A stretch of DNA of 33,742 nucleotides from Ectopseudomonas oleovorans. GTDB taxonomy: Bacteria; Pseudomonadota; Gammaproteobacteria; Pseudomonadales; Pseudomonadaceae. The notes beneath the pieces are model-generated. The model ran no database searches and was not told the origin of the DNA. It saw only the letters and a program-made list of their open reading frames with translations. Location: the NCBI RefSeq assembly GCF_003052605.1, contig NZ_QASO01000074.1, positions 1 to 33,742 of the forward strand, read 5' to 3'. Both the position numbers and the translations under genes were made by a program. Below, in pieces: positions 1 to 8,962 of the stretch; position 1 is the first letter of the stretch, and every line of letters begins with the position of its first letter.

Positions 1-310
1 GGTCGATACCGTCCAGCAACCAGTTCAGCTCCTGGGCCGTCAGCACGATCGCATCGTCGCCAGGCTGCGGATGCGACTTGAAGCGCTCAGCCTCCAAGCG
101 CTTGAGCCACAGGCAGAAGCCGTTGCGCTCCCAATACAAAATCTTCACGCGATTGCGCGCGCGATTGAGGAAGACGAACAGCACGGGGTCGAAGACCGCC
201 ACCTTGATATCCAGCTCGACCAGAGCGGCCAGGCCGTCAATGGATTTGCGGAAATCCACCGGCTTGGGGTAGAGGTAGACTTTTTCAACTTTAGCGTCGG
301 GGCGCATCAT
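1..310 (-). CDS. tnpB: IS66 family accessory protein TnpB (partial, runs off left edge)
   Basis: IS66 Orf2/TnpB, needed for transposition together with the main transposase, although its biochemical role is poorly defined. Reading the minus strand from ATG at 310 gives a protein beginning MMRPDAKVEKVYLYPKPVDF and continuing with the family hallmarks DFRKSIDGLAALV, VFLNRARNRVKILYWERNGF, LWLKRLEAERF and a tail with LTAQELNWLLDGID. No stop occurs before base 1, so the last residues are missing. The start is supported by the conserved N-terminus. The second ATG at 307 is an alternative. Confidence 0.9.
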   Translation of the reverse strand, partial: MMRPDAKVEKVYLYPKPVDFRKSIDGLAALVELDIKVAVFDPVLFVFLNRARNRVKILYWERNGFCLWLKRLEAERFKSHPQPGDDAIVLTAQELNWLLDGID

Positions 311-393
311 GGTGGCTGGCTCCAGAAAGAAATCGGAGCACAGCATTGACTGGCCTGCGGATCATTTGAAGATGGGGTTTGTGGAGCGCTTAC
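1..393 (-). mobile_element. IS66-family insertion sequence, one end only
   Basis: The left edge carries an IS66 accessory gene (tnpB) reading leftwards off the window. On the minus strand the element seems to begin at 393 with GTAAGCGCTCCAC, which fits the GTAAGCG-type terminal repeats of the IS66 family. Only about 83 bases separate this end from tnpB, so no tnpA lies on this side. The eight bases next to the end (394-401, AAACAACC) would be the target duplication if insertion followed the family rule. The other end and the main transposase tnpC lie outside the window. The exact terminus is my inference from the repeat. Confidence 0.7.
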
Positions 394-394
394 A

Positions 395-754
395 AACAAC
401 CAGGACGTCATCAGAGAAGATGGCAGCGCAGGACTCCCGATCAACCCTACCGTCATAGGCTGGGCCGTGGCCGCGCTCGTGTTCGCGATCTTTACTGTCA
501 CCGTCAACAGTTCGGCCATGGTTTTGGGTGCCGGTTTCTTTGCCAAATTCATGGCAGTGCTCGTCGGCTCGGCACTGGGACTCGGCGGTGCTTTACTCGG
601 CAATGCCATTCGCAAGTTTGCTCACCCAGACGCGGTCTTCACTCAGGGCGGCATATTGAGTCTGATCTGGATCAAGGTGTTCTGGGCTATCGGTCCGCAG
701 GTGATCGGTTTGGTCGGCGGCGTGCTGCTTGGCTGCTCCCTGGTACTGCGGTAG
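395..754 (+). pseudogene. Membrane protein gene truncated at its 5' end by the IS66 insertion
   Basis: The frame is open from the IS66 edge (about 395) to TAG at 752-754 and reads NNQDVIREDGSAGLPINPTV before the hydrophobic part. This looks like genuine coding sequence with no start codon in host DNA. A GTG at 467 could start a shorter 95-residue product. The body holds about three hydrophobic segments (VIGWAVAALVFAIF, then a glycine-rich stretch from about MVLGAGFF to GGALLG, then IGLVGGVLLGCSLVL). I do not recognise the family. A lipoprotein gene starts 11 bases downstream, so the two probably belonged to one transcript. The upstream part may lie beyond the IS. Confidence 0.55.
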
Positions 755-765
755 TGAGACCGACC

Positions 766-1026
766 ATGAGAACCGGACTAAGCATCGCCCTTGCCTCGTT
801 CGTGCTCGCCGGCTGTTCCGACGAATACACGGACATACGCGGTCAGTTCATCTACGGCTGTGTACAGGGCGGCACGCCTAAATCCCTCTGCACCTGCACC
901 TTCGAGAAACTGGCGGAAAAATACCCTGCGCAGTCGCTCAACGAGCTGAATACCCCAGGTACAACGCCTCCAGATAGCTTCATGCGGGACGTCATGCAGT
1001 TCGCCCTGGCATGCAAAGAGGACTAA
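766..1026 (+). CDS. Small predicted lipoprotein (hypothetical)
   Basis: This 86-residue product starts MRTGLSIALASFVLAGC, a signal peptide ending in a lipobox (VLAGC) with lipidation expected at Cys17, so it should sit in a membrane facing the periplasm. The mature part has paired cysteines (GCVQGG, LCTCTF, ALAC) that could form disulfides. It follows the truncated membrane-protein gene by 11 bases on the same strand and was probably co-transcribed with it. The ribosome site is weak. No family recognised. The longer frame starting at 379 on the same strand begins inside the IS end and is less likely to be used. Confidence 0.65.
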   Translation: MRTGLSIALASFVLAGCSDEYTDIRGQFIYGCVQGGTPKSLCTCTFEKLAEKYPAQSLNELNTPGTTPPDSFMRDVMQFALACKED

Positions 1027-1156
1027 GCCTCTACCGCCCCCTCCTTAGCACGAATCAGAACGCACCCTGGTTCGTGTGCTCCTCGATCAAGGACCCAGCC
1101 CCTTGGGGCATTACCGGAATGAATATCCGATTCACGCCATTAAAGGAATGCAAATC

Positions 1157-1675
1157 ATGAAAACGATTATCGCACTGTTGCTGGCTGTAACCGCTTGCGC
1201 TGTACACGCTGCAGAGGAACCTGATGTCTACCCGTGCCTGGCACGTGATGGTTACAACGCACTCTATTGCAATGGAGGTATTATTGGTTACGAGCGCGTG
1301 ATCTACAAAGATGCCAACGGCAACACCAGGGTCAGCAATGAAATCAAGTCGTATCAGGCTCGTTGCCGTGATGAAGTGTGCAGCAGTCTCCAAGGTGATT
1401 ATGTCGGCGCTGGTGATAACGGTGAGTACACCGTGCGGCGTGACTACTACCTCAGTTGGGGCAGCGACGGTAAGGTTTACGCGTATCGAAACGGCACAGG
1501 GCCTGGCTTCGGTGGCCCGGTGTACACGCCGACTGCTGCTCCTGCAAGTGCTGGCGAAATCTGTTACGAAGAAAAACTCGCTGACTACCGTAAGGAAAAC
1601 GGTGAAGACGCCATGGTGATCATGGACCAGATCCACGAATGGCAAACTCAGTGCGGTTTGCCCATCAGTTATTAA
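1157..1675 (+). CDS. Small secreted protein (hypothetical)
   Basis: 172 residues starting MKTIIALLLAVTACAVHA, a classic Sec signal peptide with likely cleavage after AHA-type residues (VHA/AEEP). An AAGGA ribosome site lies just upstream (around 1143-1147), which favours this ATG over the in-frame start at 1076. The mature protein is rich in tyrosine, glycine and cysteine (CLARDGYNALYC, CRDEVCSS, GEICYEE, TQCGLP), suggesting a disulfide-stabilised periplasmic or secreted protein. I cannot assign a function. It converges with the AAA_13 ATPase gene, with a strong hairpin between them. Confidence 0.65.
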   Translation: MKTIIALLLAVTACAVHAAEEPDVYPCLARDGYNALYCNGGIIGYERVIYKDANGNTRVSNEIKSYQARCRDEVCSSLQGDYVGAGDNGEYTVRRDYYLSWGSDGKVYAYRNGTGPGFGGPVYTPTAAPASAGEICYEEKLADYRKENGEDAMVIMDQIHEWQTQCGLPISY

Positions 1676-1706
1676 ATCGCCAGACTCAATAATTTTTAAA
1701 GAAGGG

Positions 1707-1731
1707 CCACAGCCTCATTCAGAGGCTGTGG
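1707..1731. terminator. Hairpin terminator between convergent genes
   Basis: Perfect 10-bp stem CCACAGCCTC / GAGGCTGTGG around a five-base loop. On the minus strand it is followed by CCCTTCTTT, a weak T-run. It is well placed to end the long minus-strand defence operon and, less convincingly, the plus-strand secreted-protein transcript. Confidence 0.6.
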
Positions 1732-1791
1732 GGTACCCCACGCTGTACGCTAGAGCCTAACGATGCCTAAAGATTAGTTGCGTGGATCTTG

Positions 1792-4074
1792 CTAGACCCC
1801 GCGGTGAACCAAATCAATCGCACGTACCACGTATGTTTTCAACTCACTAGCGACAACACTAACCGTATCCGCACTAGGGTTTGCATCATGGTGAAACTGA
1901 CCTGCGTACTCATTGATCTCATTCAATTCATCTACCAGGCTTTTGGCATGACACAAGGGACTAGGCGAAACGGCATCTCGAATTTGCACAACAACCTGTC
2001 CGAACATGAGTGACTTGGGCACAAGACCAGGGAATCGGCGGTGTAGATATCCTTCAAGCATGGGCCGAATTGCCTTAGCAACAGCCTTAGGATCGCCACC
2101 ATTGCCTGCGGAGAACTCGTTAAGAATACGGTGATGTTGAAAATAGACTGACTCACAAGCCTTATCCACGTCGAGCATATCGAAGTCAGAATAGTCACCA
2201 GGCGCAAGCCCAAGCTGCAAAAGCGCGATTGAGGCGGCGCTATCCTCCTTCGCAATTACATCTCTCAGGTCACGGATGAAATACGGGTCATGCGCCAGTA
2301 CCACTAGTTGTTCAGCCTTGGCGTAAAGCTTCTTCAGGACCGATCTAGTGTGATGCTTTCGATTCAAGTCCAAACTGCACATAGGGTCGTCTATCACAAT
2401 GATTCGCTTGTCGAGCTTCGCATCCGCCAGAGCACTTGCGATGAAGAAGGCAAATGCTAGCGTCCTCTTGTCTCCTTCGCTCAATGCCGTTGCGAAGGAG
2501 GGTTTACTGCCCTCAAGCGCAACATCTTTTCCTCGTAGTTGTAGTCCATACTCGCTGCGAGGAGCACGACCTCTGAAGTTCGCATCCATACCCTTTATGC
2601 TGAAGGCTGCACCGAAGTTCTTTAGTAGCGCGTTGATCGATTTTTCATATTTTTCTAGCGTGACCTTCATCAGCGAGTCGAGGTTTTCGCGAGCGCTCTT
2701 TTTTACCTTCTCTGCAGCCTTGGAGGCCGCTTGTGCCAACGCCAATTGGTTAAAGAGAGAAACAACACTCGCATCGTGCCGACGCTTTCCAGCCAGCAGC
2801 ATTTGTACTTGCTGTTGAAGCTGCGCCACACTATCCGCAGAGAGCTGGCCCTTGTATGCCGAAATGAGCTCATTTGCAGCGCGGATCTGGGTGTTTGCTT
2901 TGCCGATAGTCTCAAGCACCTCTAGCCACAAGGCCTTCGCTTGGTCAAACACATCAGCGCTGCCAACTGGCTCAGCAGGACTTGCTTGCTTTCGCTCGCA
3001 CAAATCGAACAGTAACGTTTGAAGATTAACGAGGGCCCCACGAGCCGTATCAGCATCGAAGGTTAACGGCGCAGTCTGAACGTATTGACTCCATCCTGCG
3101 GCATGCCCACATGCAGCCTCAAATGCTTGAACTAAACCCTCGATAACCGAAGATGACGTATGCGTTTTGACGCCTCCCTTCAAAGAGGCGACCTTCTCCC
3201 TCAACTGCTGATAGGCAACATTAAAATGCGTTTGATATGAACGAATCAGGTCATTGCCTACGGCTTCCTGTCCGCAGTAAGGGCATGTTTGGTCTCCATC
3301 AAATTGCTGCCCCTGGCTCAACCAATCTTCCGCAGCAACATGCCCAAGCTTGGCAACGTGAGCTTTAACCAAATGCTCAGCGTCCGCATGTACATTTTCC
3401 AGCGACATCCGCAATGCAGCAAAGAGTCCATCCAAGTCAAATGTGGGCTCCCCAAGTACGTTGGGGACAGGCTTTGCCAAGACGGCAGCCACGTTGCTGG
3501 CCGCGCTGATTCGTAACTGAAGCGAACTCAACTGAGCATCTGCGTCCGGCACTTGCTTCAGTTTCTCGAACTGCTGCACAGTCAGACCGGGATGGTATCC
3601 AGAAAGTTTGGCGAGAAGATTACTAACATTATCAGCTGCCTGCTTCGCGTCATTCGTCGTTGTTTCGACAGCGCTTCGAGCGGATACGGCCGCCTCGCCA
3701 AGTGCGAACTCAAGAAGGTTCTTGCGATGATCCGTGCTCACCGATCCACCTGAGTGAACATTCCGCTCGACAAAGTCGGCATCAAAAACAAGCAGCTCGG
3801 GACGCCGCTCAGACCATCCCCCGGATTCGAACGTGACCTTGTGCCCACTACCGAACTGCAGCGCCACCTTTTGCGGCAATGTCCCATCCACAGTCGCTCT
3901 ATCAACAATCAACGCTGTGTCACCAGTCGAGGCTGATCGAAAAACCGTTGCCAGGGTTGATTTTCCGCGACCATTGTCTGCATAGATAAGTGTCGCTCGC
4001 TTGCAGGAAAACCGCTTTCCGCTGGCGTTATGCAACAGCCCGATGCCTTGTATCTCATTGATCCGTTCGAGCAT
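1792..4074 (-). CDS. AAA_13-type ATPase, RloC/PrrC-like (possible anticodon nuclease)
   Basis: 760 residues. The N-terminus holds a Walker A (NGRGKST, about 34-40). A long helical middle carries a CPYC motif at 264-267, reminiscent of the zinc-hook cysteines of RloC. An ABC signature-like LSEGDKRT (about 535) and a Walker B (IIVIDDPMCSLD, about 560-571) follow. The C-terminal part has RPMLE (about 670-674) and FHHD (about 727-730). R-x3-E plus a later His recalls the catalytic triad of the PrrC/RloC anticodon nucleases, but the His spacing is longer than in PrrC, so nuclease activity is only inferred. The gene starts 36 bases after res ends on the same strand and is the last gene of the operon. 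PrrC and RloC are known companions of restriction-modification loci, acting when restriction fails. The gene looks more AT-rich than its neighbours. Confidence 0.7.
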   Translation of the reverse strand: MLERINEIQGIGLLHNASGKRFSCKRATLIYADNGRGKSTLATVFRSASTGDTALIVDRATVDGTLPQKVALQFGSGHKVTFESGGWSERRPELLVFDADFVERNVHSGGSVSTDHRKNLLEFALGEAAVSARSAVETTTNDAKQAADNVSNLLAKLSGYHPGLTVQQFEKLKQVPDADAQLSSLQLRISAASNVAAVLAKPVPNVLGEPTFDLDGLFAALRMSLENVHADAEHLVKAHVAKLGHVAAEDWLSQGQQFDGDQTCPYCGQEAVGNDLIRSYQTHFNVAYQQLREKVASLKGGVKTHTSSSVIEGLVQAFEAACGHAAGWSQYVQTAPLTFDADTARGALVNLQTLLFDLCERKQASPAEPVGSADVFDQAKALWLEVLETIGKANTQIRAANELISAYKGQLSADSVAQLQQQVQMLLAGKRRHDASVVSLFNQLALAQAASKAAEKVKKSARENLDSLMKVTLEKYEKSINALLKNFGAAFSIKGMDANFRGRAPRSEYGLQLRGKDVALEGSKPSFATALSEGDKRTLAFAFFIASALADAKLDKRIIVIDDPMCSLDLNRKHHTRSVLKKLYAKAEQLVVLAHDPYFIRDLRDVIAKEDSAASIALLQLGLAPGDYSDFDMLDVDKACESVYFQHHRILNEFSAGNGGDPKAVAKAIRPMLEGYLHRRFPGLVPKSLMFGQVVVQIRDAVSPSPLCHAKSLVDELNEINEYAGQFHHDANPSADTVSVVASELKTYVVRAIDLVHRGV

Positions 4075-4110
4075 ATTTTTTTCCCTTCTGGCAGCTCAAT
4101 GCAGCGAAAT

Positions 4111-7100
4111 CTACTTCACCAATTCCATCAATTTCCCATACCCATCCACCACCTGGTACTTAACCTGCTCTGAGGTGATGTTGGCGAAGAATTTCCGGGC
4201 GCAGGCTATCTTGGATTTCTCGATGTCGCGCAGCTCTAGGGACGACATGGAGCCTTTGGTTTCGGCGACGAAGTAGACATGCTTCACCTTGCCCTCCTGG
4301 AAGGCAATCGCCCAGTCGGGGTTGTAATTGCCGACCGGGGTAGGGATGAAGAAGCTCTTTGGTAGCTTGGCGTACACCGCAACCTCGGTGCTGGCATCCA
4401 GCTCCTGAACGAATTTCCGCTCGATGTTGGAGTCAGTGAACACGTAATCGTAAACGTGGTGCTTGGCTTCAAACGCCTTGCTGAAATCGTCACGCGGCTT
4501 CTCGGCGGTGAAGATGTCTGAGCTGTGGGTTTCGTCCACTGGATCGTAAGCGATGTGTTCAACGATGGCCGTGGCCTTCTGCTCGTTGATCAACGTACCG
4601 GCCCTGGCGATGAAGTCTTCCGGGTTGGTCTTGTACTGACTGAACACGGCAACATTCAAGCGCTTGAGAATGCTGGCAATGGTGCTGCGCGTCAGCTGAG
4701 TGGCTTCCGCTAGGTTACCGATCAGGTCGTATTTCACGGCCGAATGAACCGAGTGGGTGTAGTTCTCGGTTGAGCTGTTCGCGACCTTGAAGGCCGTGCC
4801 ACTCTTCATATCGTCGAAGCTGGCGTTCTCCAGCTGGGAGCCCCGCTCGATGATGTATTGCATCGGCTTGACCCGCAGTTCCTCATCCAGGGCAGCCACA
4901 CACTTATCCACCAGTTCGCCTGTTTCGAAGTGAACGGTGTACGCAGCCTTGCGGTTGATCTTGTTCCACAGCGCCTGGAACTCTTTCTTCTCAAAGTTCG
5001 CGTTCAGCGGGTTGAGCTTGGCTTTGCGGTCGTTGCCAATCTCCGGCATTTGCGCGGTGCTGAACACGCTATCGATCAGCTGGAACACCTGTTCGGCATA
5101 AGGCTGCAGCTCGGCTGGCAGCGCGGCCAATTGCTCTTCACGCTTGGCCTCATGGTAGGCCTGGGTGATCTGATCGTTATCGTCGGTGTAATCATTCTTC
5201 AGCAGGTATTTGTAGATCTGCTTGGCCAGCTGCGGCGTGACCTCTACGTCGCCGCCGGAGGTCTGCAGAACCTTACCGGTGAAGTATTTCTCGTCAGCCA
5301 CACGTGGCCGGGCCGACAGCGATTCGCTGATGTCTTTCTGCAGTGCGCTGACGAAATCCTTGTAGCTTTCGCTGGCAACTACAGTCAGTTCGTTGATCTC
5401 ATGTACCGTGGCCGGGTTGTCCATACGCTCGCCCAGTTGGTTAACGGACAAGCGCATGCCGCGCCCTACTTCCTGACGACGGGAGACAGTGTTGTCGCTG
5501 TGCTTCAGGGCGCAGATAACGAAGACGTTGGGGTTATCCCAGCCTTCGCGCAACGCTGAGTGAGAGAAGATAAAGCGTACCGGCTCATCGAAGGACAGCA
5601 GGCGTTCCTTATTCTTAAGGATCAGATCATAAGCATCAACGTCATCGGTCTCGGTCGCTTTCTTGCCCACCGAAGGATCAACCAGGCGCTTGCTCTTCTT
5701 ATCGATAGAGAAGTAGCCATCGTGCGTTTGATGGGCCTGAATGCCCTTGAGGTAGCGGTTATATGGCGTGTCTTCCAGCGTCATCACCTCGGTGAGGTAA
5801 GCGTTGTATTCCTCCTCGAAGATCTTCGCGTACTCCCCAGATACTTCGCCGGACTCATCGTACTGGCGGTACTTGGCCACCTCGTCGATAAAGAACAGCG
5901 ACAGCACCTTGATGCCACGACTGAACAGCATCATTTCCTTTTGGAAGTGCGCCTTGACTGCTTCGCGGATCTGGATGCGTCGCATGGCGGCTTCATCCAC
6001 GTTACCCACTGCATCACCAGCGACCAGCTCAACACCATTGGTAAAGCTCAAGGTATCGATACGCGCATCGATGTCGGCAACTACATAGCCCTTGTACTGA
6101 TCAAGCCCACCGGAAAGGTCATACAGGTTGTCGTTGCGACCGAGCTTGCGCAGCACACGCTTGATGCCGTTGCTCTGCTTAAGCTCAAACTCGACCCGCG
6201 CCATCGGCGGTTTGTTACTGGAGACCTCGATGTCCTGCAGAAACAGGTAGGAATTGGTGCCGGTCAGATTCTTGATCGTTATGCCGCGCACATTGATCTT
6301 CTTCACCAGCTTCTAGTTGTAGGCGTCCAGAGCATCGAGGCGGTGGATTTTGTTGTACTCGGTTTTGTGGGTGGCCGAGTAACGCACGATCATCAGCGGG
6401 TTGAATTCGCTGAAGGAGGCTAGCGTCTTGGCACCTTCCATCTTCTGCGGCTCATCGAGAAACAGGATCGGCCGGTTGGCCTTGATTACGTCGATAGGCC
6501 GACGCGTCTGGAAGTCATCCAACTCGTCATAGATCCGACGGTTGTCCTTGCCCGTTGCGTTGAACGCCTGGGTATTGATCACCATCACATTGATGCCAGC
6601 ATCCGAGGAGAAGCTCTCCAGGTTGTGCAGCTGCTTGGAGTTGTAGATAAAGAAACGCGCCTTCTTGCCGTAGCTCTCCAGAAAGTGTTCGGCGGTAATC
6701 TGCAGCGACTTGTACACGCCCTCGCGGATGGCAATGCTCGGCACCACGACGATGAATTTGCTCCAGCCATAGCGTTTGTTCAGCTCGAACATGCTCTTGA
6801 TGTAGCAATACGTCTTGCCAGTGCCGGTTTCCATCTCGATATCGAGGTTGATCGGGCAGCCGGTTTTATTGTCCCGTTCCAATGCAAGGGAAAGCGGCAG
6901 GTTCTGCCGACGCTGCACGGCCTGAATATTCTCAAGCAGCTGAGCTGGGCTAAGTGCCAGCTCGGCATTCTTGAAACCGGCCTCAGTTGGCTCAGCAGCG
7001 CTCTGCGTGCCATAGAGATCAATTTGCTGCGGTGTCACAGGTTTTACAGCGCTTGCGCCGGGGTCGATGCGATAGCTCACGCCCGAGGCTTTGGGCTGGC

Positions 7101-7170
7101 CGGCAAAGCAATCGGCAAAAGCATCGACTGCATGCGTTTGGTACGGCTGCTGTTTAAATTTCAGTTTCAT
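4111..7170 (-). pseudogene. res: Type III restriction enzyme Res subunit, interrupted by an in-frame amber stop
   Basis: An SF2 helicase-endonuclease of about 1019 residues if read through. Start at 7170 ([15 protein letters not shown]), with AGGA eight bases upstream; an earlier in-frame ATG at 7206 lacks this. Walker A METGTGKT (113-120), DEPQ box (239-242, typical of type III Res) and SAT (265-267) lie before codon 286, which is TAG (6315-6313). The same frame continues without shift as KLVKKINVRGI and carries the rest: ALREGWDNPNVFV, QEVGRGMRL (motif VI) and a PD-(D/E)xK nuclease (NPDWA followed by VAETKGS near the C-terminus). CAG (Gln) to TAG would explain it. A GTG at 6306 could restart the second part, and no separate ribosome site is obvious. 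Res cuts DNA and translocates together with Mod, so the break probably disables restriction unless the codon is suppressed. Confidence 0.85.
6313..6315 (-). other. Premature amber (TAG) codon inside res
   Basis: The two open frames 7170-6313 and 6306-4111 are in the same reading frame and separated only by TAG-AAG-CTG. The protein on both sides is continuous type III Res sequence (DAYN, stop, KLVKKINV). A single C-to-T change in CAG accounts for it without any insertion or deletion. Confidence 0.85.
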
Positions 7171-7249
7171 GCACAATTCCTGACTGACCCAAGGGCTCGC
7201 AAGCAAAAAACAAGGCTAAAGCCCTTCTGAATCAGCTACTTACCGTAAA

Positions 7250-7304
7250 TTTATTCTGCATTTATCTTGCAAAGCAGCACGATTTATTCTGCATTTATTC
7301 TGCA
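7250..7304. repeat. Array of 11-bp direct repeats (TTTATTCTGCA) upstream of res
   Basis: Unit copies lie at 7250-7260, 7261-7271 (TTTATCTTGCA, two mismatches), 7283-7293 and 7294-7304. The gap 7272-7282 is exactly one unit long but unrelated (AAGCAGCACGA). The period of 11 bp is close to one helical turn, so all copies would present the same DNA face. The array covers the stop codon of the AlbA_2 gene and most of the gap before res, about 80 bases from its start. It looks like an operator or iteron-type binding site. Confidence 0.75.
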
Positions 7305-8953
7305 AGCACCCAGAGCGGTGCCTTGCGTGGGCCACTATTGGTGATACGCCCCGCCCGCCGCAGGCTGGTTAACAGATTGCCCACCTTATTCAGCTTCTGC
7401 TGCTCATCCAGCGCATCGCTCAGCTTGCTCAACAGCAAGCGATCAATGTCCTGACGGCTGGCAGAGCCAAACTGAGTCAACAGATCGATGATCAGCTGTT
7501 TGTAATGCCCATCATCAAGGCCGCGCGTGCGGATGTACTCGGCTTTACTGGCTGTCGCCTTGGCGATGCTGGCAGAGACGTACAGGTTGGGTTTTCGTCC
7601 CTCGATAAGCCCAGCTTTGCGCAGATGCTTAACCATCGCATCATCCAACGGCAGCTTTTTCTGCACGCGATCGAGCGCCAGAATGTCCTCAAGCGCCAAA
7701 TCGGTTTTCTGAATCAGCAGACGGCTGTAGGCCTGATCTACAACACGACCATGGATCGTCATCTTTACCGATTTGGGCTCACTCAGATCGTAATCCGGCA
7801 TAGGGAAGAAGCGCCGCGCTTGCCCCAAATGCATCTCATGGATGCCATAGCCCATGGTATCGATCATGTTCAGCTCAGCCATAGCCTGAGCCAAGAACGG
7901 ATTACGGTAACGCCGAGGCGTCTTGGAGCCGGAAATGTAGTCAGCCGGCTGACCTTCGAAAAACGACCCCTCGTTCTCCAGCATTAGCCGATCAGGGTAT
8001 TCGGTAACGATAATGCGACCATTACGGCTGTAGTCCTGGTGCGCGATGCAGTTATGCAGTGCCTCCAGCACGATCTTCTGGTCGTACTTGGCCAGCTCAA
8101 TAGCCAGCAACTGGTCTTCCGGCAGGATACGAATCTGGATATTGCGGATTTTCTGGTACAGACCGCTGCTATTCAGCAAAAAAGGCAGGCCGAAGTGCTC
8201 ATAAGCTCGCTCACTGCCCTCCAGTTTCCAGGTCATCTGGGCTGGATGCGGCGACAATAAATGAGCGGCTTCGAGCTTGCCCAGTAGCAGCAGCGTGGTG
8301 CGCGTAATCTGGCCATCGCGGGTCAGTTTGGCACGATCAAGGAAGGTCGAATCTGACCACTGCTTGACCTCGTCGGCAGTAAACCGGTTAGCGTACTTTT
8401 TAGCGAAAGACTCCCGCGCCCGAGACAGCGCACCGGCATCCAAATGATCAAGCGTAGCGCCAGCAACAGCCTGCGCTGACCAGTCGGCTGCGCCCACCTG
8501 GCGGCGAATCTCATCGAGCTTGTCCAGGCCCAGGTGCGTCAGGCTTTCGCCCGCGCGGGCGTAGTAATGGCCCTTCCAGGCAATAGGCAACCCCAATGGC
8601 GCGGCAGGGATCTCGAACAACAGTACACGCCCTTCATCCAGCAACAACTCATGAATGTTGCGCAGGGTAATGCTGGGCTCGGTAGCATCGGAGATCTGCA
8701 TTTTCAGGCTTTGCAGATGATCCGACTTTATTCGGTAGTCAGTACCCACAGCCTTGCGAGTGTTGTTATCCACGCCGAACACCAACCAGGCGCGTTCCTG
8801 ATTGCGCAGGTTGGCCTCGTTGGCCAAGGCAGAGAAATACTTACCTATGTTGTCCGTCGAATAATCGTTACCGGCGCGCTTGAATTCGGCCACCTCGTTT
8901 TCCCAACCCGCAATCAGGTTGTCCAACAGTGCACGCAAGGCTTGAGCGTCCAT
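7295..8953 (-). CDS. AlbA_2 / RecG-like ATP-binding putative transcriptional regulator
   Basis: 552 residues. The N-terminal AlbA_2 (Schlafen-type) domain is marked by NEVAEFKRAGND (about 19-30) and FSALANEANLRNQERAWLVFGVDN (about 40-63). The middle has the GHKL-like C-terminal ATPase signature of COG2865 proteins, LEALHNCIAHQDYSRNG (about 296-312), followed by DRLMLENEGSF. The C-terminal 150 residues look like helix-turn-helix modules (DDAMVKHLRKAGLIEGRKPN; SRQDIDRLLLSKLSDALDEQ). This family is usually annotated as a DNA-binding regulator; some AlbA_2 proteins act in defence. It starts ten bases after mod ends, with AAGGGG before the ATG. Its stop codon lies inside the 11-bp repeat array, which makes it a natural candidate to bind there. 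Confidence 0.8.
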   Translation of the reverse strand: MDAQALRALLDNLIAGWENEVAEFKRAGNDYSTDNIGKYFSALANEANLRNQERAWLVFGVDNNTRKAVGTDYRIKSDHLQSLKMQISDATEPSITLRNIHELLLDEGRVLLFEIPAAPLGLPIAWKGHYYARAGESLTHLGLDKLDEIRRQVGAADWSAQAVAGATLDHLDAGALSRARESFAKKYANRFTADEVKQWSDSTFLDRAKLTRDGQITRTTLLLLGKLEAAHLLSPHPAQMTWKLEGSERAYEHFGLPFLLNSSGLYQKIRNIQIRILPEDQLLAIELAKYDQKIVLEALHNCIAHQDYSRNGRIIVTEYPDRLMLENEGSFFEGQPADYISGSKTPRRYRNPFLAQAMAELNMIDTMGYGIHEMHLGQARRFFPMPDYDLSEPKSVKMTIHGRVVDQAYSRLLIQKTDLALEDILALDRVQKKLPLDDAMVKHLRKAGLIEGRKPNLYVSASIAKATASKAEYIRTRGLDDGHYKQLIIDLLTQFGSASRQDIDRLLLSKLSDALDEQQKLNKVGNLLTSLRRAGRITNSGPRKAPLWVLAE

Positions 8954-8962
8954 ATCGGCCCC

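Noticed and set aside
6306..6315. Frameshift as the reason for the split res
   Set aside because: Both halves are in the same frame with whole codons between them, so a nonsense change explains the split, not an insertion or deletion.
7250..7304. CRISPR array
   Set aside because: Units are only 11 bp and mostly directly abutting, with no variable spacers and no cas genes.
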